Of a stretch of DNA of 64,000 bases, positions 18,789 to 27,618 are shown piece by piece (position 1 is the first letter of the stretch; each line of letters opens with the position of its first letter). A model generated the notes under the pieces. It saw only the letters and a program-made list of their open reading frames with translations, ran no database searches and was not told the DNA's origin. The position numbers and the translations under genes were made by a program. The stretch comes from Vibrio profundi (GTDB lineage: Bacteria > Pseudomonadota > Gammaproteobacteria > Enterobacterales > Vibrionaceae): contig NZ_RZIS01000008.1 in the NCBI RefSeq assembly GCF_005281835.1, positions 160,720 through 224,719 of the forward strand, read 5' to 3'.

Positions 18789-20180
18789 CTAAATCACGCG
18801 AGAAAACTGCTGCTGACGCGCTTTCGCTCGAAGGTACTTGTCGAAGCACATACAGATATTACGAATTAACAAACGGCCACGCAGAGTCACGCGAATTTCG
18901 TGGTCATCCACCTCCACCAGCTGATCATCAATAAATGTCTGTAGCAATTGAAGGTCTTCTTTGAAGTACTGGTTAAACGTTACTTTAAACTCGGATTCAA
19001 TTTGAGTCTTATCCAGCTTAAAATTACAAATTAACTGCTTAATCACTTCACGACGCAGTAAGTCATCCGCGTCTAGTGCCACGCCTTTCCATAATGCATG
19101 ACGTAAATCGTTCACTTGAGCGTAGTACTTCTTGAGCTCTTTTTGGTTTTGCGCGTAAGCGTCGCCCATCATAGAGATAGCAGACACACCAAAGCCTACG
19201 AGATCGGCCTCACCCTGCGTGGTGTAGCCTTGGAAGTTACGGTGCAAAACGCCTTCACGCTGTGCAACGGCTAGCTCGTCATCAGGTAGAGCAAAGTGAT
19301 CCATACCGATAAACTGGTAGCCGGCACCCGTTAAGGTTGAAATCGTATCTTGCAGAATCGCCATTTTCTCTTCAGCGATCGGTAGATCGTCATCTTTAAT
19401 TTTACGCTGCGCCGCAAACAGCTGAGGCATGTGGGCGTAGTTAAACACCGATAAACGCCCTGGTTGCATTTCTAATACTTGTTTCAAAGTCTCGGCAAAA
19501 GACTCTTTTGTTTGCTTTGGTAAGCCGTAGATTAAATCCAGGTTAGTTGAGCGGAACCCAAGTTCTTTTGCGCGCTGTACCATAGCGATAATGAATTCTT
19601 CATCTTGCTCACGGTTCACTAGCTTCTGCACTTCTTTATTGAAGTCTTGAACACCAATGCTTAAACGGTTGAATCCTTCACTGCGTAAGTGATCCAGCAT
19701 GTCTAATTCAATTTCACGCGGATCCACTTCAATACTGATTTCTGCATCGCCTTCAAAGTTGAATTCATCATGAAGGATAGCCATCAAGCGCGAGATTTGT
19801 TCTTTACTTAGGAAGGTTGGCGTACCACCACCAAAATGCAATTGCGTGACTTTTCGGCCATGTAACAAGGAAGCGCGTTGACGGATCTCATGCTCAATCA
19901 CATCCAGATATTCATCGGCTTTGTGTGAGTGACGAGTGATGACTTTGTTACAACCGCAGTAGTAACAAAGCTTATGACAAAATGGGATATGTACGTAAAG
20001 CGACAACGGACGGTCTGGGTACTGAGTACACGCCATGTCATAGTCGGCTACTGTGAACGCTTCATGAAACTCTAACGCTGTTGGGTAAGAGGTATAACGC
20101 GGTCCAGAATAGTTATACTTGTCTAAGATGGCTTGATCCCAAACGATTTGCTGATTGGTTACTACTGGCTGACTCGACAT
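18789..20180 (-). CDS. hemN: Oxygen-independent coproporphyrinogen III dehydrogenase
   Basis: HemN is a radical-SAM enzyme that oxidatively decarboxylates coproporphyrinogen III to protoporphyrinogen IX without oxygen. The iron-sulfur cluster motif is CHKLCYYCGC (CxxxCxxC plus the extra Cys typical of true HemN), preceded by YVHIPF; the GGGTPTFL SAM motif follows, and the C-terminal HemN domain is complete. I chose the ATG at 20180 (MSSQPVVTNQQ, 463 residues, E. coli 457), with GGAAG seven bases before, over an upstream in-frame start 15 codons earlier. Monocistronic. Confidence 0.96.
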   Translation of the reverse strand: MSSQPVVTNQQIVWDQAILDKYNYSGPRYTSYPTALEFHEAFTVADYDMACTQYPDRPLSLYVHIPFCHKLCYYCGCNKVITRHSHKADEYLDVIEHEIRQRASLLHGRKVTQLHFGGGTPTFLSKEQISRLMAILHDEFNFEGDAEISIEVDPREIELDMLDHLRSEGFNRLSIGVQDFNKEVQKLVNREQDEEFIIAMVQRAKELGFRSTNLDLIYGLPKQTKESFAETLKQVLEMQPGRLSVFNYAHMPQLFAAQRKIKDDDLPIAEEKMAILQDTISTLTGAGYQFIGMDHFALPDDELAVAQREGVLHRNFQGYTTQGEADLVGFGVSAISMMGDAYAQNQKELKKYYAQVNDLRHALWKGVALDADDLLRREVIKQLICNFKLDKTQIESEFKVTFNQYFKEDLQLLQTFIDDQLVEVDDHEIRVTLRGRLLIRNICMCFDKYLRAKARQQQFSRVI

Positions 20181-20357
20181 GATGGTACTTCCGGTTAAGA
20201 TCAGTGAGCATTTGAGTAAGCTCAATAATCATTTACATACATTAAATATAGACTGGCTATTTTGCCATACGACTTTCTATGTCGTTTGATGCGAAAACAA
20301 GTTTTGGTGAAAAATATTCAGAACTGCTAGCGTGATCACTCACACTAGGTTAGGAAC

Positions 20358-20386
20358 AAAAAGGCCTACTGGAGCCAGTAAGCCTT
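20358..20386 (-). terminator. Terminator of the yihI / DUF2489 operon
   Basis: Read on the minus strand: AAGGCTTACTGG / CCAGTAGGCCTTTTTG, a 10-11 bp stem with one bulge and a T tail, six bases after the DUF2489 stop. Confidence 0.85.
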
Positions 20387-20391
20387 AATAG

Positions 20392-20880
20392 TTAGATCAT
20401 TTGAATGTTGATTTGATTATTCATTGGCTTCACTTTCTTTTGAAGCTGTTTTAACTCATCAATAATCGCGTCATTCAAGCGAGTTTCTGCTTTGTGGCGA
20501 GCCAAGTTTTGCTGCATTCGCTCTTTTTTCACGAGTGCTTGTCTGTCTTCACCACGCGCCATGTCTTTAACCACATGGAATAGCTCAGAAAGGGCTGGGT
20601 ACTCGACTTCAAAATCAACACGCTCATCACCTTGAACGTAGTCCATGATGTTATAGATGCGAATGCTGATTTCAGACAAATCGCACTGACCCTGAATTCC
20701 CGCTAAGCACAGCGTATTCACGTTGTCGTAAATATTCGCGTTACGTTTTTCAATCGCTAACGCTTTATGCTGCTCTTGCAGTTCCGTCTGCTTCTTAACT
20801 TGAAGAAGAAGGTAACCTGCATATGCACCTAAGCCGAGAATGATCAATCCACCAACAATGGCTAATAAGGTTACGTTCAT
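20392..20880 (-). CDS. DUF2489 domain-containing membrane protein
   Basis: A 162-residue protein with one N-terminal membrane helix (about 5-27, LLAIVGGLIILGLGAYAGYLLL) and a cytoplasmic helical part containing the YDNVNTLCLAGIQGQCDLSEISIRI stretch that I associate with DUF2489. Function unknown. It starts six bases after yihI, so the two are cotranscribed; a terminator follows directly. Confidence 0.8.
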   Translation of the reverse strand: MNVTLLAIVGGLIILGLGAYAGYLLLQVKKQTELQEQHKALAIEKRNANIYDNVNTLCLAGIQGQCDLSEISIRIYNIMDYVQGDERVDFEVEYPALSELFHVVKDMARGEDRQALVKKERMQQNLARHKAETRLNDAIIDELKQLQKKVKPMNNQINIQMI

Positions 20881-20886
20881 CAGGCT

Positions 20887-21438
20887 CTACCCTTTAAAGT
20901 TATCTAAATCGATATCTTCAAATTGAGATAGCAAGTCTTCATCTGAGTTAGCTTTCTTCGATACAGACACTGGCGCTTCTTCGAATGTCTCTTCCTCTTC
21001 TGGCTCTAACAAGCCAAGGCGATCCATCAAGAACTCAATACGATCTAGCTTCTCATCGACGTATTTCTGTAGACCAGCACCTAGGTTTTCACCATTTTCA
21101 ATACGATCAAGCAAGATGTTCAGTTGAGCATCATTTTCAAGCATTTCCAGCTCTTGCTCATTAGAAAGCTTACGCTCTTGCTTGGTTTGCTTCTTCACTG
21201 GTTCGATAACCAATGGGATTTTTTTCTTGCTGCCTAAACGTGGATCGCGGTTTTGTGCGGCTTTACGCTGCTTCGCTTCGCTACCATCAGAGTGGCGGCT
21301 ACCCGACTTCAAACCTTTACGCTTTTTAAGACGTTTACGCTCACGGCCTTCAACGTCAGACTCGCTACGGTTGCGAGTTACAATAACTTCAGGAGCACCA
21401 GCGGCTCCCGGCTTTCTAGATTTCTTACTACGGCTCAT
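20887..21438 (-). CDS. yihI: Der GTPase-activating protein YihI
   Basis: YihI stimulates the GTPase Der (EngA) and so tunes late 50S ribosome assembly. 183 residues with the family layout: a very basic N-terminal third (MSRSKKSRKPG...RERKRLKKRKGLKSG), a middle RDPRLGSKKKIPL motif, and an acidic C-terminal helical part with LENDAQLNILLDRIENGE. The start codon overlaps the stop of the upstream methyltransferase gene by one base. Operon methyltransferase-yihI-DUF2489. In E. coli too yihI lies next to csrC and engB. Confidence 0.95.
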   Translation of the reverse strand: MSRSKKSRKPGAAGAPEVIVTRNRSESDVEGRERKRLKKRKGLKSGSRHSDGSEAKQRKAAQNRDPRLGSKKKIPLVIEPVKKQTKQERKLSNEQELEMLENDAQLNILLDRIENGENLGAGLQKYVDEKLDRIEFLMDRLGLLEPEEEETFEEAPVSVSKKANSDEDLLSQFEDIDLDNFKG

Positions 21439-22076
21439 TACTGGGTCTTCCTCAGTAAAATTACATCATTTCCAACAAATTCGAGTTCGAGCTTATCCCG
21501 CTCAGCCAAAAACTGGAATGTTTGGCGACTAAAAAACACCACATGCGTTGGGTCATTTTTATAGTGCCAACCAGCAAACGCGTCTACGTCTATTACTAGT
21601 TTGGTCATCAAACCAATCCAGCCACCTGGCTTAACTAAATTCAACCATTGCTGCCATATCTGATCAGGGTGATAAAGATGCTCTATCACTTCAGTGGCAG
21701 TCATAAAGTCGTACGTTCTCTCTAATGCAGTAGCATCAGGGTGATAATAAATGTCGTACAACTCCATTGTGTGCCCTGCCTCTTCTAACATTAAAGATAA
21801 TGTAGGGCCTGGGCCACAACCAAAATCCAACCCTTGAGAGTTAGACGGTATTCTATCTGTTAGTGGTTCGGCAACGCGCGATAGAAATCGGCGATAGCCT
21901 TCATCACTAGGATCGTTCTCATGTAGATCATAGTGTGCTTTTTCTTCGCTTGCAGCTAACCGCTGTTGCGGGTCAACAAATACCAATTCACATTGCTGGC
22001 ACTGTAGATAGGCTCTACGTTTATCAGCAAAATAATGAATCACGCTATCGTGATGGCATAAGGGACAAGTATACAT
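21438..22076 (-). CDS. Class I SAM-dependent methyltransferase with N-terminal zinc ribbon
   Basis: A 212-residue protein. Residues 1-35 hold two CxxC pairs (CPLC and CQQC), a small zinc ribbon; the rest is a class I methyltransferase fold with the SAM-binding motif LDFGCGPGPTLSLML and a downstream ATEVIEHLYHP motif as in UbiG-like enzymes. Substrate unknown. I chose the ATG at 22076, seven bases after AAGGA, not the GTG two codons earlier. It is translationally coupled to yihI, which suggests, but does not prove, a link to ribosome or tRNA maturation. Confidence 0.8.
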   Translation of the reverse strand: MYTCPLCHHDSVIHYFADKRRAYLQCQQCELVFVDPQQRLAASEEKAHYDLHENDPSDEGYRRFLSRVAEPLTDRIPSNSQGLDFGCGPGPTLSLMLEEAGHTMELYDIYYHPDATALERTYDFMTATEVIEHLYHPDQIWQQWLNLVKPGGWIGLMTKLVIDVDAFAGWHYKNDPTHVVFFSRQTFQFLAERDKLELEFVGNDVILLRKTQ

Positions 22077-22162
22077 GTGCACATCCTTAAACAGGGATGC
22101 GAAACATACCAGAAACTGGCTATAGAGTGGAGAGGTATTGAGTGTTTTTTCAGCAAATCAAT

Positions 22163-22467
22163 AAAAAAAGCGATAGGAAAACCTATCGCTCTCTAAATCT
22201 GCCTGTACTGGCCAAAATTTGTATACTCAATCTGGTACACAAATCTCCATTTGTTATTGGTGCTTTCCTTGCCAAATTGTTTGTTTTTCATCGTCCTGAT
22301 GAATTTTGGCTTTCCTTTTCTAACACCTTGTTACTGGGCTATCCAAGCCTGATCCATTTCTGTCTATACCATTAGACAAAGGCGATCATCCATATCTGAG
22401 TTCGGCTCCGTGCCGATGCGCTTACTATACCGCGTCAGCGTAGTGCGACCAGCCTTTGAGTTCACAC
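22163..22467 (-). ncRNA. csrC: CsrB/CsrC-type CsrA-sequestering small RNA
   Basis: Read on the minus strand this 300-base gap contains at least six short hairpins with GGA in the loop: 22403-22415 (CGGC-ACGGA-GCCG), 22384-22396 (GAT-ATGGATG-ATC), 22337-22349 (GGCT-TGGAT-AGCC), 22287-22303 (TTCATC-AGGAC-GATGAA), 22257-22275 (AAGGAAA loop) and 22239-22254 (ACAAAT-GGAG-ATTTGT), then a terminator at 22163-22189. Such arrays bind and titrate CsrA. The position, between engB and yihI, is that of E. coli csrC. The 5' end is estimated from a TATAGA -10 at 22474-22479. A TCTCAC-N6-GTGAGA inverted repeat at 22561-22578, about 100 bases upstream, may be a response-regulator (VarA/UvrY) site. Confidence 0.82.
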
Positions 22468-22560
22468 TTTAGATCTATATATTTCTCAGTTTTAAATCGC
22501 TTTATGAATCAATAAATTAGAATTGTTAATTTAAAGTTATACGGTAAAGAATGGCGAATG

Positions 22561-22578
22561 TCTCACAGGACAGTGAGA
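22561..22578. promoter_or_regulatory. Inverted repeat upstream of the CsrC-like RNA
   Basis: TCTCAC-AGGACA-GTGAGA, perfect 6-6-6 dyad about 95 bases upstream of the estimated RNA start. The geometry resembles GacA/UvrY boxes (TGTAAG-N6-CTTACA), but the bases differ, so the assignment is only a suggestion. Confidence 0.35.
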
Positions 22579-22593
22579 AAATGGAGACAAAAG

Positions 22594-22623
22594 AAAACGC
22601 CCCTACCAAATGGTAAGGGCGCT
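22594..22623 (-). terminator. Terminator of the cytochrome c4 gene
   Basis: Minus strand: CGCCCTTACC / GGTAGGGGCG stem with ATTT loop and a TTTTCTTTT tail, 30 bases past the cytochrome stop codon. Confidence 0.85.
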
Positions 22624-22653
22624 TCTTAATTCTGTGCTCGAGCGTGTATCTTA

Positions 22654-23271
22654 TTAGTGTAAACCACCAACGTACTTCGATAAGGTATCAATATCTTCGT
22701 CGGTTAGCTTTTTAGAGACATCACGCATCATCGCGTTCATATCGTTATTGCGGCTACCGTCGCGGAATTTTTCTAGTTGCAGTTTGATGTAATCAGCTTG
22801 CTGGCCCGAAATCTTAGGGAAACCAGACAACTCCGTACCATTACCACGAGGGCCATGACACGCGATACATGCTGTAATACCACGCTCGGCATCACCTGCT
22901 GTGTAAAGCACTTTACCTGCTTCTACTACGTTTTCTGGTGTTGTATTACCAGAAATCGGTAGTGATGCGTAATATGCAGAAAGATCTGCAATATCTTCAT
23001 CGGTTAGTGGCATAGCCATACCACTCATTACTGGATCGTAACGACCTTGCTTACCACCACTTGTCATACCTAACTTGAGATCTTTCAACTGCTTCTCAAG
23101 GTACTTGGCATGTTGACCAGCCAGTTTCGGGTAATTGGTGATTAGACTGTTGCCGTCAGCACCATGGCAGGCAACACATGTTTGTGATTTTGCTTTACCA
23201 GCTTCAATACTACCTTGAGCCCATACTGAGCAGCTGGCTAAAAGACTCAAAATTAGCGCTAATTTCTTCAT
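22654..23271 (-). CDS. Cytochrome c4, dihaem
   Basis: A 205-residue periplasmic dihaem cytochrome that passes electrons from the bc1 complex towards terminal oxidases (cbb3 type in relatives). A signal peptide (about 1-18, ending SVWAQ) leads into two homologous cytochrome c domains, with haem-binding CVACH at residues 32-36 and CIACH in the second half; distal Met ligands appear in MSGMAMPL and MNAMMRDV. The length is typical for c4. Divergent from engB. Haem supply (hemN, hemB nearby) is consistent but not proof of coregulation. Confidence 0.93.
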   Translation of the reverse strand: MKKLALILSLLASCSVWAQGSIEAGKAKSQTCVACHGADGNSLITNYPKLAGQHAKYLEKQLKDLKLGMTSGGKQGRYDPVMSGMAMPLTDEDIADLSAYYASLPISGNTTPENVVEAGKVLYTAGDAERGITACIACHGPRGNGTELSGFPKISGQQADYIKLQLEKFRDGSRNNDMNAMMRDVSKKLTDEDIDTLSKYVGGLH

Positions 23272-23419
23272 GACATTCCATTATAATTATCAAGCTTCCA
23301 GTACCACTCTATGTTGCCACTCATGGTACAATAGGCGACCTTATGCCGAGCACGGTTATTTTACACAATTTCACAAAAAAGTAATCAATCGACTACACAA
23401 AGTCGAGATGGAGTTAACA

Positions 23420-24073
23420 GTGAGCGTAAAAATTCATTATCAAAACACGCATTTCATTACGAGTGCGCCAGATATTCGTCATTTACCAGAAGATGAAGGT
23501 ATCGAAATTGCGTTCGCAGGACGTTCCAACGCAGGTAAGTCTAGTGCGTTAAACCGCCTGACAAACCAAAAAAGCTTAGCGAAAACCAGTAAAACACCAG
23601 GCCGTACTCAGCTGATCAACTTATTCAAAGTGGATGAAGGTTGTCATATTGTCGATCTACCTGGATATGGTTTTGCACAAGTACCACTTGAAATGAAAAA
23701 GAAGTGGCAAAAATCACTGGGTGAATATCTACAAAAGCGTGAATCATTGAAAGGCTTAGTGGTGCTTATGGATATTCGCCATCCCATGAAAGATCTCGAC
23801 CAACAGATGATCTACTGGGCAATTGATAGCCGTATCCCTGTGCAAGTATTGCTGACTAAAGCTGATAAGCTCAAGAGCGGAGCTCGTAAAGCACAATTGC
23901 TTAAGATCCGTAAAGATGCGGAATCATTCGGTGGTGATGTAAAGGTAGATGTCTTCTCTTCCCTAAAAGGGATTGGTGTTGATCAACTAAGAAACAAAAT
24001 GGATGAGTGGTTTGCCCCTGCATTTGCTCACCTAATTGAAGAAGAGCAACAAGACGACTCCGACGTTGAATAG
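23420..24073 (+). CDS. engB: Ribosome biogenesis GTPase EngB (YihA/YsxC)
   Basis: An essential TRAFAC-class GTPase needed for 50S subunit assembly. G1 is AGRSNAGKSS, G2 region KTPGRTQ, G3 DLPGYG, G4 TKADKL, all intact. I chose the GTG at 23420 (MSVKIHYQNTHFITSAPDIRH, 217 residues), because GGAG lies six bases before it and the N-terminus then lines up with E. coli EngB (210). An ATG four codons earlier is possible; the much longer frame from 23270 runs into the cytochrome promoter and is unlikely. C-terminus is acidic. Confidence 0.96.
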   Translation: MSVKIHYQNTHFITSAPDIRHLPEDEGIEIAFAGRSNAGKSSALNRLTNQKSLAKTSKTPGRTQLINLFKVDEGCHIVDLPGYGFAQVPLEMKKKWQKSLGEYLQKRESLKGLVVLMDIRHPMKDLDQQMIYWAIDSRIPVQVLLTKADKLKSGARKAQLLKIRKDAESFGGDVKVDVFSSLKGIGVDQLRNKMDEWFAPAFAHLIEEEQQDDSDVE

Positions 24074-24102
24074 ATAGCTCTACGCAACACGAAAACGTAC
24101 GA

Positions 24103-24129
24103 AACCTCACCTCTGTGTGAGGTTTTTTT
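24103..24129 (+). terminator. Rho-independent terminator after engB
   Basis: AACCTCAC / GTGAGGTT stem with CTCTGT loop and TTTTTTA tail. Confidence 0.88.
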
Positions 24130-24534
24130 ATTTACAGGAAGAAAAAGAAACGACCAAGCAGTAGCAAGGGAAAGAAACTCCCCGCCATCCTAGCGGGGAA
24201 AGGGAGAGAAATACTATTCGTTTTAATTATCTGTTTAACATGACTTAAAACATTCTGTAATTCAATCACACTTTCGGTTGAGCCCATCTATTAAAAAACA
24301 CCACAACCCATAAAGATCAATTAGTTACACCGACAGGCATGATCTAAAAGCCCTTAATTCCAAACAAGAATTAACCAAACTGTGAAGGGAATAATATTAC
24401 AGATGGATCTATCAACAAATTACAATCAAGAGTTGAGTAAGCAAACAAAATGCTCTGGATAAGAATCAAGGAAAGAGAAGTGAGTAGCGATAAGATTATA
24501 GAGCTTTGAATTATATATAAATTTCTTTAGCACA
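24130..24534. other. engB-spf intergenic gap with one strong GGA-loop hairpin
   Basis: About 400 AT-rich bases with no credible ORF. The only marked structure is a hairpin at 24179-24199 whose minus-strand reading is TCCCCGC-TAGGATG-GCGGGGA followed by GTTTCTTT. It lies 335 bases downstream of the Spot 42 terminator on the same strand. Either a terminator or part of an unrecognised small RNA; nothing else seen. Confidence 0.4.
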
Positions 24535-24641
24535 AGAAAAAACGCCCCAGTCAAATACTGACTGGGGCGGCTGAATCAGCCTAATCCAATAACGTGAAAC
24601 AAAAGGTCTGAAAGATAGAACATCTTACCTCTGTACCCTAC
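24535..24641 (-). ncRNA. spf: Spot 42 small RNA
   Basis: The minus strand from 24641 begins GTAGGGTACAGAGGTAAGAT and continues through TTCTATCTTTCAGACCTTTT, which is the strongly conserved 5' part of Spot 42, and ends in the terminator CGCCCCAGTCA / TGACTGGGGCG plus TTTTTT, as in E. coli. About 107 bases. Spot 42 base-pairs with mRNAs of carbon metabolism (galK and others) with Hfq and is repressed by cAMP-CRP. The location between polA and engB is the same as in enterobacteria. Confidence 0.96.
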
Positions 24642-24754
24642 GAGATTTAATGTACAACAATTGGTCAGAAATGGAAACTATTTTTGTAGTTTATTTTCAT
24701 TAAAATTTCATTAAACAACGAAGTGCCTTTTTGCTTAGGATCTTTTTTCACGCC

Positions 24755-24783
24755 AAAAAAAAGCCAGCGTTTGTGCGCTGGCT
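24755..24783 (-). terminator. Rho-independent terminator after polA
   Basis: Minus strand: AGCCAGCGC / GCGCTGGCT-type stem (AGCCAGCGCACAAACGCTGGCT) followed by TTTTTTTT, 34 bases past the polA stop. It separates polA from the downstream spf promoter. Confidence 0.9.
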
Positions 24784-24816
24784 CATAATAATCTTTCTAT
24801 TTAGTATGATTTTTGA

Positions 24817-27618
24817 CTAGTGCGCCTGATCCCAGTTATCACCATGACCAGCTTCTGCGACTAATGGAACTGCTAACTCTGCAGCAGCTTCCATCAATTC
24901 CTGTACTTTACTTTCAATTTCGGTCAGAGCTGACTCTTCAACTTCAAATACTAGTTCATCGTGCACTTGCATTAACAGCTTCACGCGGCCATCACCTTCC
25001 GCTTGAATCCACTCATCCACCAACAGCATGGCTTTCTTGATGATATCAGCAGCCGTACCTTGCATTGGAGCATTGATCGCCGCACGCTCAGCGGCTTTAC
25101 GACGCATACCATTACGGGATTTGATTTCTGGTAAATGCAGGCGACGGCCAAAAATAGTTTCAACATAGCCCTGCTCCGACGCAGCACTACGCGTGTCTTC
25201 CATGTATTGCATCACACCTGGGTAACGTTCGAAGTAAGTATCCATATAATGCTGGGCTTCACCACGAGGGATACCAAGCTGCTTCGCTAAGCCAAATGCG
25301 CTCATGCCATAGATAAGACCGAAGTTAACCGCTTTAGCACGGCGACGTTGCTCGGTAGAAACATCTTCAATGCTTACCCCGATGATTTCAGCCGCTGTCG
25401 CTGCGTGAATATCTTTACCCTGTTGGAATGCTTCCAATAACGCTTTATCACCCGATAGATGTGCCATAATACGCAACTCAATCTGAGAGTAATCGACCGC
25501 TAGAATCTTCCAGCCATGCGGCGCTACAAACGCTTGACGAATGCGGCGACCTTCTTCGTTTCGAATAGGGATATTCTGCAAGTTAGGATCGGTAGAAGAT
25601 AAACGCCCCGTTGCAGTAACGGCCTGATGATAAGACGTATGAACACGCCCAGTCTCGGCATTGATCATCTTAGGCAGCTTATCGGTGTAAGTCGTTTTCA
25701 GCTTCGCTAATCCACGATATTCGATGATTAACTTAGGTAGCGGGTAATCAAGAGCCAGCTCTTGCAGAACTTCTTCATTGGTAGAAGGGGCACCGGAAGG
25801 CGTTTTCTTGATAACGGGTAATCCCATTTTCTCAAACAAGATCGCTTGAAGCTGCTTAGGAGAGCTCAGATTAAATTCTTGCTCTGCAATTTCGTACGCC
25901 TTTTGTTCTAGTTCATCTAAACGCACTGCTATTTCTTGCGATTGAGCGCCAAGCAGCATGTCATCAACGAATACGCCTGTGCGTTCAATACGAGACATAA
26001 CCGGAACCAATGGTACTTCGATCTCTTGGTAAATAGCTTTCAGCTTTTCATCTTGCTCAATATTTTCCATTAAGCGGTTATGCAAGCGTAAAGTTACATC
26101 TGCATCTTCCGCCGCGTAAGGCGCCGCTTGCTCGAGTTCTATTTGATTGAACGTTAGCTGCTTCTTACCTTTGCCTGCAATCTGCTCAAAAGAAATGCAG
26201 CTATGTTGTAAGAAACGCAACGCTAGGCTATCCATATCATGCTTACCACCTACGCTGTTGAACACGTAAGAAGCCAACATCGTATCGTGCTTAATGCCTT
26301 TCATCTCGATGCCGTATCGAGCCAAAACACTCGCATCATACTTGAGGTTCTGGCCAACTTTAGCTTGAGTATCATCTTCCAAAATCGGTTTAAGTTGCTC
26401 AAGAACCCAATCGCGATCTAGCTGTTCAGGAGCATCTAGGTAATCGTGTGCTACTGGTACGTACGCCGCCACGCCTTCTTCTGTCGCAAACGAAAGCCCA
26501 ACCAAGTTAGCGACCATGTAATCTAGGCTGTCGGCCTCGGTATCAAAGGCAAACACTTCTGCAGCTTGTAATTTATCTAACCACTTAGCAAAGGTTTCTT
26601 GATCTAGAATCGTTTCATATTGGCTACGATCGATAGTCACCGCTGAGGTATTCATTTCTGTAGCGGTTGAAGGAGTACTATTGCGACCCGCTCCTGCTGA
26701 GGCAGACTTTTCGTCCGCTTCAACAACTCCCGTCCCCCCCTCAAGTAACTCATTCAACCAAGATTTAAATACCAGCTGACCGTACAGTTTGATCAGCTCA
26801 TCGGTATCTGGCGTTGCTTTCACCAAGGACTCAGGAGTTTCTTCAAGTTCAACATCTAGCTTAATGGTGGCCAATTCATACGACAATTTGGCATTATCTT
26901 CATTATCGATGAGCTTCTTCGCCATGGTTTTAGAGCCACGGAAGCCAAGAGCGGCAATGTCATCAAGGTTTTGATATAGCTTTTCAATGCTACCAATGCC
27001 TTGTAGAAGAGCAGTCGCTGTTTTATCACCGACACCAGGTACACCTGGGATGTTATCGACTTTATCGCCCATTAATGCGAGGTAATCGATAATAAGTTCA
27101 GGTGGGATACCAAACTTTTCAATTACACCTTCGCGATCCATCACCACGTTAGTCATGGTGTTAATCAAGGTAACGTTCTCATCCACCAGCTGAGCCATAT
27201 CTTTATCACCAGTACTGATCAGTACCGGAATGCCCGCGTTAGACGCCTGAGAGGCCAAGGTGCCGATCACATCATCAGCTTCCACACCTGGAATTGAAAT
27301 CAGTGGTAAGCCCATCGCACGAATAACATTATGTAATGGCTCGATTTGGCAACGTAAATCATCGGGCATCGGAGGACGATTGGCTTTGTACTCTGGATAC
27401 ATATCATCACGGAACGTTTTGCCTTTTGCATCAAAAATGACCGCAATACGATCAGAGGCAAATTGGCGCATCATGCTGCGGAGCATATTCACAACACCGT
27501 AAACGGCATTGGTTGGGATATCACCATTACTCATGGTGCCAGGGTAAGCATGAAAAGCACGATAAAGGTAAGAAGAACCGTCAATGAGAATCAACGGATT
27601 ATCAGGAATACGAGCCAT
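24817..27618 (-). CDS. polA: DNA polymerase I
   Basis: PolA removes RNA primers and fills gaps in replication and repair. 933 residues (E. coli 928). N-terminal 5'-3' exonuclease with DGSSYLYRAFHA and DAKGKTFRDDMYPEYKANR; 3'-5' exonuclease with the FAFDTEAD metal site, so proofreading is likely kept; polymerase motifs A (DYSQIELRIMAH), B (RRRAKAVNFGLIYGMS) and C (VHDELVFEV) are intact. A Ser/Ala/Thr-rich linker (about 300-325) joins the small and large fragments. ATG at 27618. Upstream lie two DnaA-box-like sequences. Confidence 0.98.
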   Translation of the reverse strand: MARIPDNPLILIDGSSYLYRAFHAYPGTMSNGDIPTNAVYGVVNMLRSMMRQFASDRIAVIFDAKGKTFRDDMYPEYKANRPPMPDDLRCQIEPLHNVIRAMGLPLISIPGVEADDVIGTLASQASNAGIPVLISTGDKDMAQLVDENVTLINTMTNVVMDREGVIEKFGIPPELIIDYLALMGDKVDNIPGVPGVGDKTATALLQGIGSIEKLYQNLDDIAALGFRGSKTMAKKLIDNEDNAKLSYELATIKLDVELEETPESLVKATPDTDELIKLYGQLVFKSWLNELLEGGTGVVEADEKSASAGAGRNSTPSTATEMNTSAVTIDRSQYETILDQETFAKWLDKLQAAEVFAFDTEADSLDYMVANLVGLSFATEEGVAAYVPVAHDYLDAPEQLDRDWVLEQLKPILEDDTQAKVGQNLKYDASVLARYGIEMKGIKHDTMLASYVFNSVGGKHDMDSLALRFLQHSCISFEQIAGKGKKQLTFNQIELEQAAPYAAEDADVTLRLHNRLMENIEQDEKLKAIYQEIEVPLVPVMSRIERTGVFVDDMLLGAQSQEIAVRLDELEQKAYEIAEQEFNLSSPKQLQAILFEKMGLPVIKKTPSGAPSTNEEVLQELALDYPLPKLIIEYRGLAKLKTTYTDKLPKMINAETGRVHTSYHQAVTATGRLSSTDPNLQNIPIRNEEGRRIRQAFVAPHGWKILAVDYSQIELRIMAHLSGDKALLEAFQQGKDIHAATAAEIIGVSIEDVSTEQRRRAKAVNFGLIYGMSAFGLAKQLGIPRGEAQHYMDTYFERYPGVMQYMEDTRSAASEQGYVETIFGRRLHLPEIKSRNGMRRKAAERAAINAPMQGTAADIIKKAMLLVDEWIQAEGDGRVKLLMQVHDELVFEVEESALTEIESKVQELMEAAAELAVPLVAEAGHGDNWDQAH

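Noticed and set aside
22142..22375. 77-codon plus-strand ORF in the yihI-cytochrome gap
   Set aside because: It lies antisense to the CsrC-like RNA, runs through that RNA's terminator stem, has no ribosome site and has a non-protein-like composition.
23270..23419. Longer N-terminus for EngB
   Set aside because: The extra 50 residues have no counterpart in the family, begin inside the divergent cytochrome gene start, and the GTG at 23420 has a good ribosome site.
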